DNA of 64,000 nucleotides from Coemansia sp. RSA 922 (GCA_027577415.1 JANBQS010000005.1:1-64000); one strand, 5' to 3'; counted from the stretch's first letter, positions 22,804 to 32,039 are shown. The notes: generated by a model not told the origin, from the sequence alone. Program-made: numbers and translations.

Positions 22804-23998
22804 TTAGAGTAAAAAGCTGAGAATATCAGTAGTCGAAATAGCACAAATTGGTCGTTCCTCTGAGTCGACTAGCCAGGCACGGTAGCTGTTCATTCGCAGG
22901 AGACCTGTCATTATCTGAGACATTGTGAAATGCTCATGGATAACATAGGGATTGGCCTTTGGCAATTGTAGTCCGTATATGAAGGCTAGTACTGGCTTGC
23001 CTAGGAATCCGATCTTGTCTTCTGTTAGGTAGCGCATACCTGTACCTGCTATTTCTGCTATTAGTCGACCGTCAATATCTACTACTGGTAGTGCGCTAGT
23101 GTGTGAGTCGCGGAGTTGCTTCATTGCTGAGAGCGCCGAATCGCGGATAGTCAGGGCTGGGAGCAGGGGTGTGTGGCGTGAGTCAGGAGACTGAGAGATG
23201 ACTGCTGTTGCTGTCAGAGGCTTTGTAGACGCAATAGATGTTGCTGGCATGTCGAGAATCGGGTGACCTAATTGGTGGTTGTGATGCTGTATAAAATGCA
23301 GAACATCGTATTGCGTCAACCCCCACATTTGGCTAGTACTATCCTCGTCGTCATCGCTGTATTCCCAGTCAAAGGAGTCGGCGTATCCCAATGTCGAAGA
23401 CGAGCATCCGCTACCAATCGACCACTCCCGACGACGACGGGGCTCATCGCTGCTGCTGCGGGGTACCCTGTGTACAGCGTCTTTGCTTTGGACGCCAGTA
23501 ACAAGAACGAGGTGATGACCGAGAGTAGAGAATAGACGGATTAGAGACTCTAGTGGGGCAGTTGCAGATATTTCTTGGGTAGCGTGTTTGCGAGAAGCAA
23601 CTACTTGAGCAACTGTATCGCTGAGAACTGTGCGAGCACCTGATGCGCGGCCAGAAAGCAATTGCAATTGTACTTCATTGTCCAGACCCTAATGATAAGA
23701 AACAATACAATTTTTTTAGAGCGTGAGAAATCAACCAAAAAAAAATAGGAGATGGTGTGATACTTACTGGTGAGTGGATTATATAGTCGCGCAAGTCGTA
23801 GACAGATATTACGTCTACTAGTGGACGGTCCTTGTTAGATGAGCTGAGGACGGGCAGTGAGACAGCGTTGTGCTTGCGCATTTGTGTTAGCGCTTCTTGG
23901 ACTGTGGCAGTATCATTGATGGGATGGCGTAGTGTCGGGTATCCGCGGTGACTAAGCACATCGCGCACGGTAAACTGTTCTAAAGCATGAGCCTTCAT
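22804..23998 (-). CDS. Four-CBS-domain protein (AMPK gamma-like fold), 371 aa
   Basis: Two exons: 23998-23768 (77 codons) and 23688-22804, joined across a 79-nt intron (GTAAGTA...TTAG) in phase 0. CBS repeats are seen as paired patterns: TVRDVLSHRG...NAVSLPVL (exon 1), SATAPLESLIRLF...LVLVTG, PALTIRDSALSAMKQL...SALPVVDIDGRL, and HFTMSQIMTGLL...RAWLVDSEERPICAISTTDIL. An acidic Ser-rich insert (about residues 150-190) lies in the second repeat. Four CBS repeats make two Bateman modules, which often bind adenine nucleotides, as in SNF4/AMPK gamma. It is more divergent than SNF4 and lacks enough sequence to assign that role. It overlaps nothing and converges on MIX23. Confidence 0.82.
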
Positions 23999-24173
23999 AA
24001 TAAAAAAGAAATATAATAAAAAAGGAATAAGAAGCGTGGGAAGAAAAGAGATAGGAAAAGGAGAAAAAAAAAAATCCCCGCCTTAAGTCTTCTTTTATAC
24101 TGCTTTTATTTTCAGCACGTGAGATGACGAAATTTCTATGCTTGGGCACGCGAGCTTTTCCCCCCTGAACTGA

Positions 24174-25679
24174 TTAATTACCGCTATTGCTTCTAGTGAG
24201 AGATAATGGCAGCACTCTGGATCCAGATCCCGCAGATGATGCAGGTTGTCTTTTCCTAGTATACTTTCGTTTCTTCCTCTCTGGCAGTCTAACCAATGCT
24301 ACTTGAGTCGCAATAGGGGTCGGTCGTCGACGTGATACAGTCGCATTTAGGGGCGTTTCTGGAACAAAGTCGAGCGAGTATGTACGCTGGACGATAGGCG
24401 TTTCTGGTACAAATGCTCTGGAACCAAAAGCTGATGGAGATCTTAACACTGGTCTGGAAACTGGTGTAGCTGGAGCCAAGATCCTTGGAACGTTGCCTAA
24501 CTCTAGCGACCTACTGCTCGAACCGATGATACGAGTTACTTCTTTAGCAGCACTGATTTCGCGAGCAATAGATTCTGGCGTAGCCTCCAGTCGGCGCATC
24601 AGCGTATCAGGCGGCGTAGCGTTATAAACAGCTCGTCTTGGATAGTTCGCTGTGGTAGGTGTAGCCGAGTCATTATTGAGCGAGTTTGCAATTTGGTTGT
24701 ACCGGTTATCGTCCCTGTAGCTCTCCTCCCAGTGGCTCCATGAGAACAGCTGGCTATCGGTGTATACTGCGGGGCTGATTGCTGAGAGCTGCGGAAGTGA
24801 GTGGAATAGCTCTGGACATTGGTCTAGTAAAGCGTCCATATCGTCTAGCTCTGTCTGAGTCGCTACGCAGCTGCCTTTAGGCGTTGACGAGTGGAATGAC
24901 ATTGACTGTAGTGCCGGTTCTGTGTCCCAAGTAGCGAAGACTGTATCCCAGTCGGCATCGATGGCGTGGGAAAGTGGGGGCTCTTTGGGCAGTGCCTCTT
25001 GCTCAGGTACTAACTCCATGAACGGAGCAGCTGCCAGCATCGTGGCAATATCCCAACCACTAGACTTGCTGTCGCTAATCCCGGCAGCACATTGGGCTTG
25101 GCGTACGATCTGTCGCCACATCTCCACGATCGTTATTGACGGCCGGTCGACTTGCTTAGTACAGAGCCGAGTAACCACGTACTGCTGCTTGCCACCACCA
25201 AGCCGGGCATGAGAAGCCATATCTCGTCTTAGCGCAACTGCCTGATACTGTCCGACCGCGCCACCACATACGCCCATGCCTATCAAGCACATTAGCTGCT
25301 CCGCCATGTGCTCTATCCACTGCGCCTCTTGCTGATGGCCTTGGAACCGCTCGCTATCTCGTTGTGTCTCCTCAACCCACTGTGCCGCTGTACACCCGAA
25401 CCAAACGTCGGCTGTTGTTCCTAGTATGCTCGCTGATATCTCGTTCCTACTGTGGCGTATACTTGGGTCTATAAAACTTAGGCCAACTCGATAGGTCCAT
25501 TTCACTCGGTCGTCGTTTATTTGTGTGTTGCAATTGGAGCATGTCCAAGTCGCTGTTTTGGTTACTTTGCGGCTGCAGTTGGGACATGCTGGGTATACAA
25601 AGTTTAGACCTGGCTGCTGACCGTCGTTCCTTTGCCCTTTGGTTGTAACTCGAATTAGCTGGAGTAATTGCAAGGACAT
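24174..25679 (-). CDS. RPA C-terminal/DDIAS-like zinc-ribbon OB-fold protein
   Basis: 501 aa. The N-terminal 100 residues resemble the C-terminal DNA-binding domain of RPA large subunit and its relative DDIAS/noxin: FVYPACPNC...TWTCSNCNTQ gives a four-cysteine zinc ribbon, followed by WTYRVGLSFID and TADVWFGCTAAQW. Position at the very N-terminus with a long disordered tail is the DDIAS layout. The tail is Ser/Pro-rich with a repeated FVPETP motif and ends in a basic patch (RKKRKYTRKR) that could be an NLS. The ATG at 25679 is preferred; the upstream in-frame ATG would add a poly-Lys/Leu leader read from the A/T-rich 5' flank. A role in single-strand DNA or DNA damage is family-based inference. 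Confidence 0.62.
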   Translation of the reverse strand: MSLQLLQLIRVTTKGQRNDGQQPGLNFVYPACPNCSRKVTKTATWTCSNCNTQINDDRVKWTYRVGLSFIDPSIRHSRNEISASILGTTADVWFGCTAAQWVEETQRDSERFQGHQQEAQWIEHMAEQLMCLIGMGVCGGAVGQYQAVALRRDMASHARLGGGKQQYVVTRLCTKQVDRPSITIVEMWRQIVRQAQCAAGISDSKSSGWDIATMLAAAPFMELVPEQEALPKEPPLSHAIDADWDTVFATWDTEPALQSMSFHSSTPKGSCVATQTELDDMDALLDQCPELFHSLPQLSAISPAVYTDSQLFSWSHWEESYRDDNRYNQIANSLNNDSATPTTANYPRRAVYNATPPDTLMRRLEATPESIAREISAAKEVTRIIGSSSRSLELGNVPRILAPATPVSRPVLRSPSAFGSRAFVPETPIVQRTYSLDFVPETPLNATVSRRRPTPIATQVALVRLPERKKRKYTRKRQPASSAGSGSRVLPLSLTRSNSGN

Positions 25680-25868
25680 TTGAGAATGTAAAAAATAATA
25701 ACAATAAATATACAATAGCAAGAGGGATTCTCTTTTTTTTTTTTTGTCAATCATGTTTGCTGCGGCGTTTGTATCGAGATTGTTTCTTGTGGGCAGATCG
25801 CCATGCTCTAGTTAGAGGTCGTTAGATTACAATATTGGCTCAATAAATATATTTTGAGAAAAATTTGG

Positions 25869-26027
25869 CTAGTGCTGGTTGCTGCGGTGCAAACGTATCC
25901 CTGGGTCGGTTAAGTGATGAAGTCCAGTGTAAGCTCCGTACATCACTGTCCCTGACAAAATACCAAGGAATGGTGCAAACTCGCGCGTAAACTTTAGATT
26001 TCCGATACGGAATAGTACTTGTCTCAT
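25869..26027 (-). CDS. 52-aa single-span membrane protein, possibly mitochondrial
   Basis: A short frame with a basic start (MRQVLFRIGNLKFTR), one hydrophobic stretch (FLGILSGTVMYGAYTG) and a charged tail ending RLHRSNQH. Size and layout fit the small accessory subunits of respiratory complexes or ATP synthase, but I could not match a named one. It lies in an otherwise empty 0.8-kb gap and has a good ATG context. The call rests on layout alone. Confidence 0.5.
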   Translation of the reverse strand: MRQVLFRIGNLKFTREFAPFLGILSGTVMYGAYTGLHHLTDPGIRLHRSNQH

Positions 26028-26481
26028 ATTTAGTAAGAGTTAAGTGTTGTTAAAGGTAATTGGAGAGAGAGAAAGTCAAGAGTTTTTGATGCGGAATGAT
26101 CTCTTTCAATGCCGTGTCATTGCACAAACCATGACGACGAATCATACACTATCTTTTTTTTTTTTGTCTTACGTCACCTACACTTTCCCCCTTACCCTTT
26201 ACCCGCCGCTCAACATATGATCGAAATCGATTTCCAACTGTCTAGAACAATTTTTTTTTTCTTTTGTTTGATGTGCCGTGTATTAATTGTGATCTGGACC
26301 TGATGTGCGCACATCAAAATATCAGTCACTTTTTATATTAATGTGACTGGATGTGGATAAAAAGGCAAGATCTGAACTCCCCCAAGCTACTTGGTTTTTC
26401 TTTATCATTTTTTGAAAGTTATACCTTTTTTTGATACCTATACGTCGTTTATTCGCCACCCTCAAGCAAACTAATTTTACC
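26028..26481. other. Intergenic, promoter of the GPI-type gene
   Basis: It contains T-tracts, TTTTTATATTAA at about 26331 and GGATAAAAAGG at about 26354 as TATA candidates for the gene at 26482. No other gene is seen. Confidence 0.4.
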
Positions 26482-26727
26482 ATGCAGTCCTTCACCGTCG
26501 CCTCTATTGCCATCGCTGCTATTTCTGCTGTTGCCTTCGCCAATAAGCCAGCTGCAGCTGCGCCAGCAGCTCAATATGCCTATGCCGCTCCCGTAACAGT
26601 TGTTCAAAACGCCGCTAGCGTGGAACCCACGGTTACGGTCACCCACATCAACGGCGCTTCTTCCAACATCTTCTCGCTTGGTGCTGCTGCCTTGGCGGGC
26701 ACCCTTGCTCTGGCTTCATTCATGTAA
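26482..26727 (+). CDS. Small secreted GPI-anchor-type protein, copy 1
   Basis: 81 aa. A signal peptide (MQSFTVASIAIAAISAVAFA) is followed by an Ala/Pro-rich mature part, VTVVQNAASVEPTVTV, and a C-terminal GPI-type signal: NGASSN (candidate omega site) then a hydrophobic tail ending ALASFM. It is probably a cell-wall or plasma-membrane mannoprotein. The start is the ATG in TTTTACCATGCAG; the frame open to 26431 adds a charged leader that would spoil the signal peptide. A near-identical paralogue lies in opposite orientation at 29786-30061, and the match continues through 100 bp of 3' flank. It forms the left outer arm of an inverted duplication. Confidence 0.82.
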   Translation: MQSFTVASIAIAAISAVAFANKPAAAAPAAQYAYAAPVTVVQNAASVEPTVTVTHINGASSNIFSLGAAALAGTLALASFM

Positions 26728-26832
26728 AGAGCTTACATGACATAATCGGCTGATTAAGAAACTTTGCTTTTTTTGTTCTTTGTCTTTGAACAATAATATA
26801 CTATTCGGCCATTTAATTATACAGTCTGACAC

Positions 26833-27958
26833 TTTTAAAGTCTTGAGCATAATTATCATGTACAGGTTAGCCATGAAATGTTATTCTGACCAAAGTCAAG
26901 TAACACCCAGCATTAAATTACCAATGATATACACATAGAGAGGCGCTGTTGTGATAGCAATAAAATTGTAGAGCAAGGCGAGCTCTAAAATATATTATAC
27001 TCAAGACACGTGGCTTAGATTTAACCAACAGCCTTGTTATGCTAGTTGATTAGTGACCTTAAATACTCCAGCATAAACAGGCCCTCCAGGAATATGTTGA
27101 GGTAGTCCAAAACTGAGGAATATACACATTGCAGGTGATGTACATACTGGTTGGCTCTGTACCCTGTTGTCTAGGGTTCAAATCTCGCTTCTTCAAAAAA
27201 ATCCCACAGGTATGAAAACACATACTAAGGTCGGAGGGTACCAAGCACCCACACAGAAATATATTAGAAATGTGAAGATTAATGCCACAACCAAAAATGG
27301 CAAAAGTGATGATGAATGTCACACCAACACAATAAAAAATTGATAGGTCAGCTAGACACTAACAAGCAGTGGGCTATGCCATTGTCAGGCCCGAAAATCC
27401 ATTTTGTTTTATAAGAATTTTAAATAAAAACAGGCTGCCTGTTAGTCAATACTCTGCTAACAACAACGAATTTACAGTACAAAGCTAATCCAGAGCATGC
27501 AGTCTGCATATCTGTACACACATTACAAAGGGTGCCTTTCTGTTTGATTAGCTAAATTAGGCAACACTGATCCAGAGGCCTGTAGGAGCAGGTATATTAT
27601 TTACAAGACTGACTTTTAATGCTTCTATGCTTTTCTCTTGATCCTTTACAGCTTAAAGTCTTTAATTTATATTCTAGTATATATACACATTACGTGTTTA
27701 ACTGTTTACCAGTCATTACTTTTTATTACTTTCTGGCATGCTTCGAAAACATTTTTCTCATTTCTAGAGTTGTTAGAAAACATTTATATTTACTATTAAA
27801 ATGTACTGTTATACTCTTACTTAGACAGTAGTTTATATTTATGCAAATTTAAACTGACCCTTGGCAAATCTTATATAAACTTGGTGTTTGTTAGAACCAA
27901 AGCTATGACATTGTCACCTTATCTAATATTATTGAATCTACTATTGATTACATTTGTA
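26833..27958. other. Gene-free left spacer with a possible SINE-like piece
   Basis: AT-rich sequence with no convincing frame. At about 27165-27190 GGCTCTGTACC...AGGGTTCAAATCTCGC resembles the B box of a tRNA or tRNA-derived SINE, but the T-arm does not pair well and no acceptor stem is seen, so I do not call a tRNA. Confidence 0.3.
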
Positions 27959-28297
27959 ATGCCTTTCTTTGTTTGCTGAAAATACCTTCTCTCACTTGGG
28001 ACTGGCCTGAGCATCAAGGCTGGCAAGGTAGACCAAGGTGTATCTCTCTGTGTTTACACCTACAATCACAAAAATGCTGCTGTGTGTAGCACTGAGGACC
28101 CAAACCATGTGGAATATTGTATTTGGACCAGGGTTGTCACATCTATTGGTGAAGCTGTATTATATTCCTGTGTGAAACTTTTGCTATATAATGGCAAACT
28201 GGCAACAATTCCCAAGCACTACAAGGTTTTTACATCTTTTATCAATGGTTTATTAAAGAAAGTCAAAGCCAGTGATATAACTGAGGACCTTAGCTGA
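27959..28297 (+). pseudogene. Small protein gene B, broken copy
   Basis: It aligns codon for codon with the intact minus-strand copy at 28290-28577: MPFFVC, LLSLGTGLSI, NAAVC, HVEY, RVVTS, KLLLYNGK and IPKHYK are shared. A nonsense codon (TGA at 27977) follows the sixth codon, where the intact copy has a cysteine codon. After IPKHYK the frame runs on to a different C-terminus ending at 28297. It is unrecognised, probably an inactivated duplicate. If the true start lies at or beyond a later exon, part could still be translated. Confidence 0.55.
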
Positions 28298-28577
28298 TAG
28301 CTGTGAGAATCTTGTAGTGCTTGGGAATCGTCACTGGCTTACCATTATATAATAATAGTTTTATGCAGGGATAGGTTGTAGTTTCACCATTAGACGTAAC
28401 AACCCTGGGCTGAATATGATACTCCACATGGCTTGGGTCATCAACGCCACACACAGCAGCATTTTTGAGCTTACAGGTATAGGCATGGAGAGATACACCT
28501 GGGTCCATCTTGCCTGCCATAATACTCAGGCCAGTGCCAAGTGAGAGGAGGCTCTTGCAACAAACAAAGAAAGGCAT
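28290..28577 (-). CDS. Small protein gene B, intact copy
   Basis: 95 aa, unrecognised. It begins MPFFVCCKSLLSLGTG, which is only weakly signal-peptide-like, and has scattered cysteines (C6, C7, and those in YTCKL, AVCG and YPCI) as in small secreted proteins. It ends at the palindrome centre. Conservation against the broken copy is higher in the protein-like stretches (NAAVC, HVEY, KLLLYNGK) than in the flanks, which supports past coding function. It could be one exon of a longer gene. Confidence 0.45.
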   Translation of the reverse strand: MPFFVCCKSLLSLGTGLSIMAGKMDPGVSLHAYTCKLKNAAVCGVDDPSHVEYHIQPRVVTSNGETTTYPCIKLLLYNGKPVTIPKHYKILTAIS

Positions 28578-28650
28578 GATAAGATTAATTGGTAATAGTT
28601 ACAATAATATTAGATAAGGTGACAATGTCATAGCTTTGGCTCTAACAGAT

Positions 28651-29429
28651 CATTGTGAATAAGTTAAACATAAAATCAATGATAAAATATATTTATTTAA
28701 GCATACAGATGTCTAGACTGGTCCAGGCAATGATAGTACTGACTTACTCCATGGGGCGAATGTTGAGGGCCTCCACAGGGGTGAATGTTGAGGGCCTCCA
28801 CATGGTTCACCCTGGAAACCTAGTAGAAATACTAGGGCTAACACTCAATAACACAGAGTTGTGAGTCAGACTCTCTTGCACTCATAAGGTGGTTGGTTGG
28901 GATTGCACATCCCCTTTGCAGAATTGTCTTAGTTCCTTCAGTTTTGTTTTGTTTTGTTTTGTCTTTATATCCTCAGGTTAGAGGTTAGCAGGTCTTCACC
29001 TAACCATCTCCAGGGAAGAAATACAGTACATTATTTGCCAGCCTCAGTTTCCACCAGACTGAGGCTAGGCCTTAATAGGACATTCAGTGACTTGTAGATT
29101 CCATGTCGCAGTTAGTCTCCTCATGTGGGTGAGGGGATGGTAATCATAAGGACAATCATTAGTCGACACCTAGTGGTATGACAGGGGCTAGTGCCCCACC
29201 TGCCAGATCTCTTGGGGGGGGGTTTTTAGTGGAATTGTCCACACTATCAGCACAGTGTCTTCACAGTGTCTTCACAGTGTTTTGCTGTGTTGGTGTCAGT
29301 CCCCTGAGTGCTGATGCACTCAGCTTCTTGCCAAAAGGTAAGAGAGCGAAAGGGCTGTGTAGCCTATAAGCTGGGATACGATTTTTTTACCCAAGAAATT
29401 CTGAGCCATCAAAAAAAAAAAAAAAAAAA
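28651..29429. other. Right spacer, repeat-rich, no gene
   Basis: It holds a 26-bp tandem pair (GAATGTTGAGGGCCTCCACA core, about 28757-28802), a TTTTG run (about 28945-28969), three CACAGTGTCTT units (about 29259-29290), a G9 run at 29214 and a 20-A run at 29411-29429. No convincing frame. Confidence 0.55.
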
Positions 29430-29672
29430 GAATACACATGCACTTCGCCAAAGTTCCATCTACTCAAGGCGCCTCCGTACTCTCCAGATCTGTCATCCTG
29501 CGACTTTTTATTCTTCCCTTGGATGAAAAGCCAGAAGCCAAATAATGTTGAGACAAAGGAAGAATTGGTTAAATCTGCTTGGAACAAAATGGTCTCATAT
29601 CCTACCAGAGTACTATATGACTCTTGTTGACAAGTGGTTGAAACAGTGCGTTAAGGTTCTTAGAGTGAACTT
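29430..29672 (+). mobile_element. Tc1/mariner transposase 3' relic
   Basis: In the frame starting at 29430 the translation carries APPYSPDLSSCDF, matching the conserved PPYSPDLxPxDF block with the third catalytic Asp (codon at 29487) of mariner DDE transposases. It continues as a typical C-terminal helix pattern (ETKEELVKSAWNKM, then SYPTRVLYDSC). Stop codons follow at TGA and TAA, and the 5' end is cut by the poly-A run. No upstream DD part and no terminal inverted repeats were seen. It is a dead 3' fragment. Confidence 0.72.
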
Positions 29673-29785
29673 TTGATGTGCACCTGTACAATTAAATGGC
29701 TGAATGGTATATTATTGTTCAAAGACAAAGAACAAAAAAAGTAAAGCAAAGCCTCTTTATCAGCCGATTATGTCATGTAGGCTCT

Positions 29786-30061
29786 TTACATGAATGAAGC
29801 CAGCGCAAGGGTGCCAGCCAAGGCAGCAGCTCCAAGCGAGAAGATGTTGGAAGAAGCACCATTGGTGACAGTAACCGTGACTGTGGGTTCCACGCTAGCG
29901 GCGTTTTGAACAACTGTTACGGGGGCCGCGTAGGCAGCAACTGGTGCGGGGGCCGCGTATTGCGCAACTGGTGCAGCTGCATAGGGGGTGCCATAGGCAG
30001 CTGGCTTGTCAGCAATGGCAACAGCGGCAATGGCGGCGATGGCAACGGTGAAGGACTGCAT
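29786..30061 (-). CDS. Small secreted GPI-anchor-type protein, copy 2
   Basis: 91 aa and nearly identical to the gene at 26482 in its signal peptide (MQSFTVA...AIA), its AASVEPTVTV core and its C-terminal NGASSNIFSLGAAALAGTLA signal. The difference is a longer Ala/Pro/Tyr low-complexity stretch (about residues 20-50), apparently by repeat expansion of APVAAYAAP-like units. It is probably GPI-anchored at the cell surface. It forms the right outer arm of the inverted duplication. The start context (TTTTACCATGCAGTCC) is the same as in copy 1, but the sequence further upstream is not shared, so the promoters differ. Confidence 0.82.
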   Translation of the reverse strand: MQSFTVAIAAIAAVAIADKPAAYGTPYAAAPVAQYAAPAPVAAYAAPVTVVQNAASVEPTVTVTVTNGASSNIFSLGAAALAGTLALASFM

Positions 30062-30073
30062 GGTAAAATTAAG

Positions 30074-30728
30074 GATTGTTAGTAGCCGAGGTTAGCGTTA
30101 AGACGGAGGTGTGTAGCGTGTGTATCAAGCGAGGTGAAAGGGGGTTCTGCGTTTGAAAGAAAGAAATATATAATTGGATTCTGAGGTCGGGGGAGTGGGA
30201 ACTAGGGATGCCTATATTTGCACATTTATACGTGTCTCTGAATGCCGTTCTTTTTTCCTTTAGCTTTGCTAACTTTTTTTTTTTTTCTTGCCTCAAAGTC
30301 GTTTGGCTAGATAATTTTTATCGCTGCAATCTAGACTGCTTGGAAAGTGAAGCAAATAAAAGATCTGGGCAGTGGGCTAGCCGCTGATCAATCACTTCCC
30401 CCCGCAGTTATTATATTTTTGCTCTTTAAAGGGCTAATAGATGCGCCACGTGGTGGGTTGATGAACCTGGTCTAGTCTCGATGCTCAATAAATTCAGTGC
30501 AGATTGGATCCGCTATAATGATTATTTTCCTTGGGCCTTTTCTTTTTGCCCATGCTCGCTCTCGATTTAAATCCAAATTAAATGAGATTCCTCACCTTTA
30601 TTCGAACGTGCTCGACCAAGACTAATGTCGAGACGCAGTCTTAGAGCGTTTACTATTGATACGGTTCTAGGAGCAAACTCAGATTTATATTAGGATCACA
30701 GTGGATATAAGGGACTACACTCAGAGTC
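30074..30728. other. Intergenic
   Basis: This is the upstream region of GPI copy 2 (minus) and the 3' flank of the thioredoxin-like gene. Short T-runs and CACGTGG near 30449 are noted; no gene is seen. Confidence 0.35.
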
Positions 30729-31049
30729 TTATTGGGCTGCCAATCTCTCGAACGCGTGGTGAAGGCCCCAGAGAGAGTCAGTGTCATTATAGCAGACCTC
30801 ACAGCGTTCTTTAAAGAATTTGAATACTGGTAACAGCACAATGTCTTGACCAATAAGAGCAAATGGCGTAGCGTCGACATCTACCAAGAGACACTTTATA
30901 GCTTTGTGCTTTGTTGACAAATCGTCAAGTTCTCCTCTCATTACCCTAAACGACCTCAACTGAGGAGAACTAAAGTATACAACCACTCGATAGTGTGTAT
31001 CGATGTAGTTGCGAAGTTCATCTGCGTCCTCGATTTGAATTACGGCCAT
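30729..31049 (-). CDS. Thioredoxin-fold protein lacking the CxxC active site
   Basis: 106 aa, the length of a single thioredoxin domain. The layout fits: an N-terminal helix (DADELRNYID), the strand VVVYFSSP, a helix, the KCLLVDVDATPFA strand (thioredoxin VDVD), and LLPVFKFFKER, which holds the cis-Pro and following strand. At the active site WCGPC is replaced by SSPQLRS, so no dithiol exists and redox catalysis is not expected. Such proteins often act as binding adaptors. A TATA box (GATATAAAAG, about 31153-31162 on the minus strand) lies about 105 nt before the ATG. The frame is intact with no intron. Confidence 0.7.
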   Translation of the reverse strand: MAVIQIEDADELRNYIDTHYRVVVYFSSPQLRSFRVMRGELDDLSTKHKAIKCLLVDVDATPFALIGQDIVLLPVFKFFKERCEVCYNDTDSLWGLHHAFERLAAQ

Positions 31050-31625
31050 GATATAAAAGTCGCGATAATTGGTGTGGTAAAAAAAATGTGAATAGAGAAA
31101 AGTTGCTTGTTGTGTCAGATATCTCTCTATTATCGCAGGGAATTCGTCGTGCTTTTATATCAATTGAGCATGTAAAGAGCAAAGGATGATAATAGTTAAA
31201 ACTCAATTGTCCCAATAGGTTTTTGTGTATTTGAAAGGCACAATAGAACAAGCGTGGTATTTTTTTTTATTTGTGATTGGTGATAACATGTGGTAAACCT
31301 GCATCATGTATGCGTGTGTCTGAAATGACGGTGTGTCAAAAGAGTACACTGTATTGAGCCAATTTCTCGCGCTTTTTTCGAAAGCGCGATCTAGACCCGG
31401 ACCCCCCCCCCGAACCAGGCAGATCAAAAAAAATAAATGTTCATTTTTAGTTTATTTATTTTTTTGCATTATAGCGCATAGCATAGAGGCGTGATGCATT
31501 ATGCACATTGGTATTCATTGCAAATAAAAAAAACTTCCTAGCTATTTAAGATAGCTTGTTCTTTGCGCCTCACTCTCTTCCCTTTTATTATCGTAGCCCT
31601 ATATTTTCATTTTATTTGCAAGATA
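31050..31625. other. Divergent intergenic region
   Basis: It holds the promoter of the thioredoxin-like gene (TATA near 31157, minus) and of the membrane protein gene (plus). A C9 run lies at about 31402. No further gene is seen. Confidence 0.4.
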
Positions 31626-32039
31626 ATGAATGATATGATCACAAACGCTCGCTTCCAGCAAGTACTATCGCAAAAGGACTTGGGCTGTGATGCCAACGGC
31701 ATTTGCAGTTATAAACATCGTGCTTGGATACATATAATTTGGTCTTCGATATTGATTGGATTATTTCTGTGTATCGCGGTTTGGACCGTTTTCGATCGCT
31801 GCCGCCGCCACCAACTCTCCAACAGAGATCGTGTAGGCGATATCGAAAACAGACACTCGGAACCACTACCAAAATACTCGCCTCAGCGCGAAGATGGCCT
31901 GCCCGGCTACAATGAGCTATTGTCACCCTCAGACACACTTCGCGGAACCTCTTGTTGTTCAACGATTTCAACACCTGAACGAGTAGTGTATCGAGACACA
32001 ATTGGCAGCAATAGAATAAACAATAGTATTATTGCTTGA
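31626..32039 (+). CDS. Small single-pass membrane protein with LPxY motifs
   Basis: 137 aa. A short N-terminal part with two cysteines (GCDANGIC) precedes one membrane helix (IIWSSILIGLFLCIAVWTVF, about residues 38-57) and a basic stop-transfer RCRRH. The polar tail contains LPKYSP and LPGYNELLSP. LPxY/PPxY motifs bind WW domains of Rsp5/NEDD4 ligases, and fungal small membrane adaptors use this layout. The cytosolic-tail topology is inferred from the positive-inside rule. The start is the first in-frame ATG; the earlier TTG leader is not used. The gene converges on the F-box gene. Confidence 0.65.
   Translation: MNDMITNARFQQVLSQKDLGCDANGICSYKHRAWIHIIWSSILIGLFLCIAVWTVFDRCRRHQLSNRDRVGDIENRHSEPLPKYSPQREDGLPGYNELLSPSDTLRGTSCCSTISTPERVVYRDTIGSNRINNSIIA

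Larger units (their letters stand above)
26470..30073. repeat. Imperfect inverted duplication of a two-gene unit
   Basis: Outer arms: 26470-26832 (plus) against 29681-30073 (minus), covering the GPI-type gene and about 100 bp of its 3' flank. Inner arms: about 27890-28236 (plus) against 28300-28650 (minus), covering a second small gene. Both pairs share one centre near 28265, and the two outer start codons are 1783 and 1796 bp from it. The spacers between outer and inner arms are each about 1.05 kb but do not visibly match each other; the right one holds a mariner relic. The structure is a nested palindrome-like duplication that has partly diverged. Confidence 0.8.

Noticed and set aside
27165..27190. 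Possible tRNA (GGTTCAAATC motif)
   Set aside because: The T-stem does not pair and no acceptor stem or anticodon arm can be drawn; at most a SINE-like fragment.
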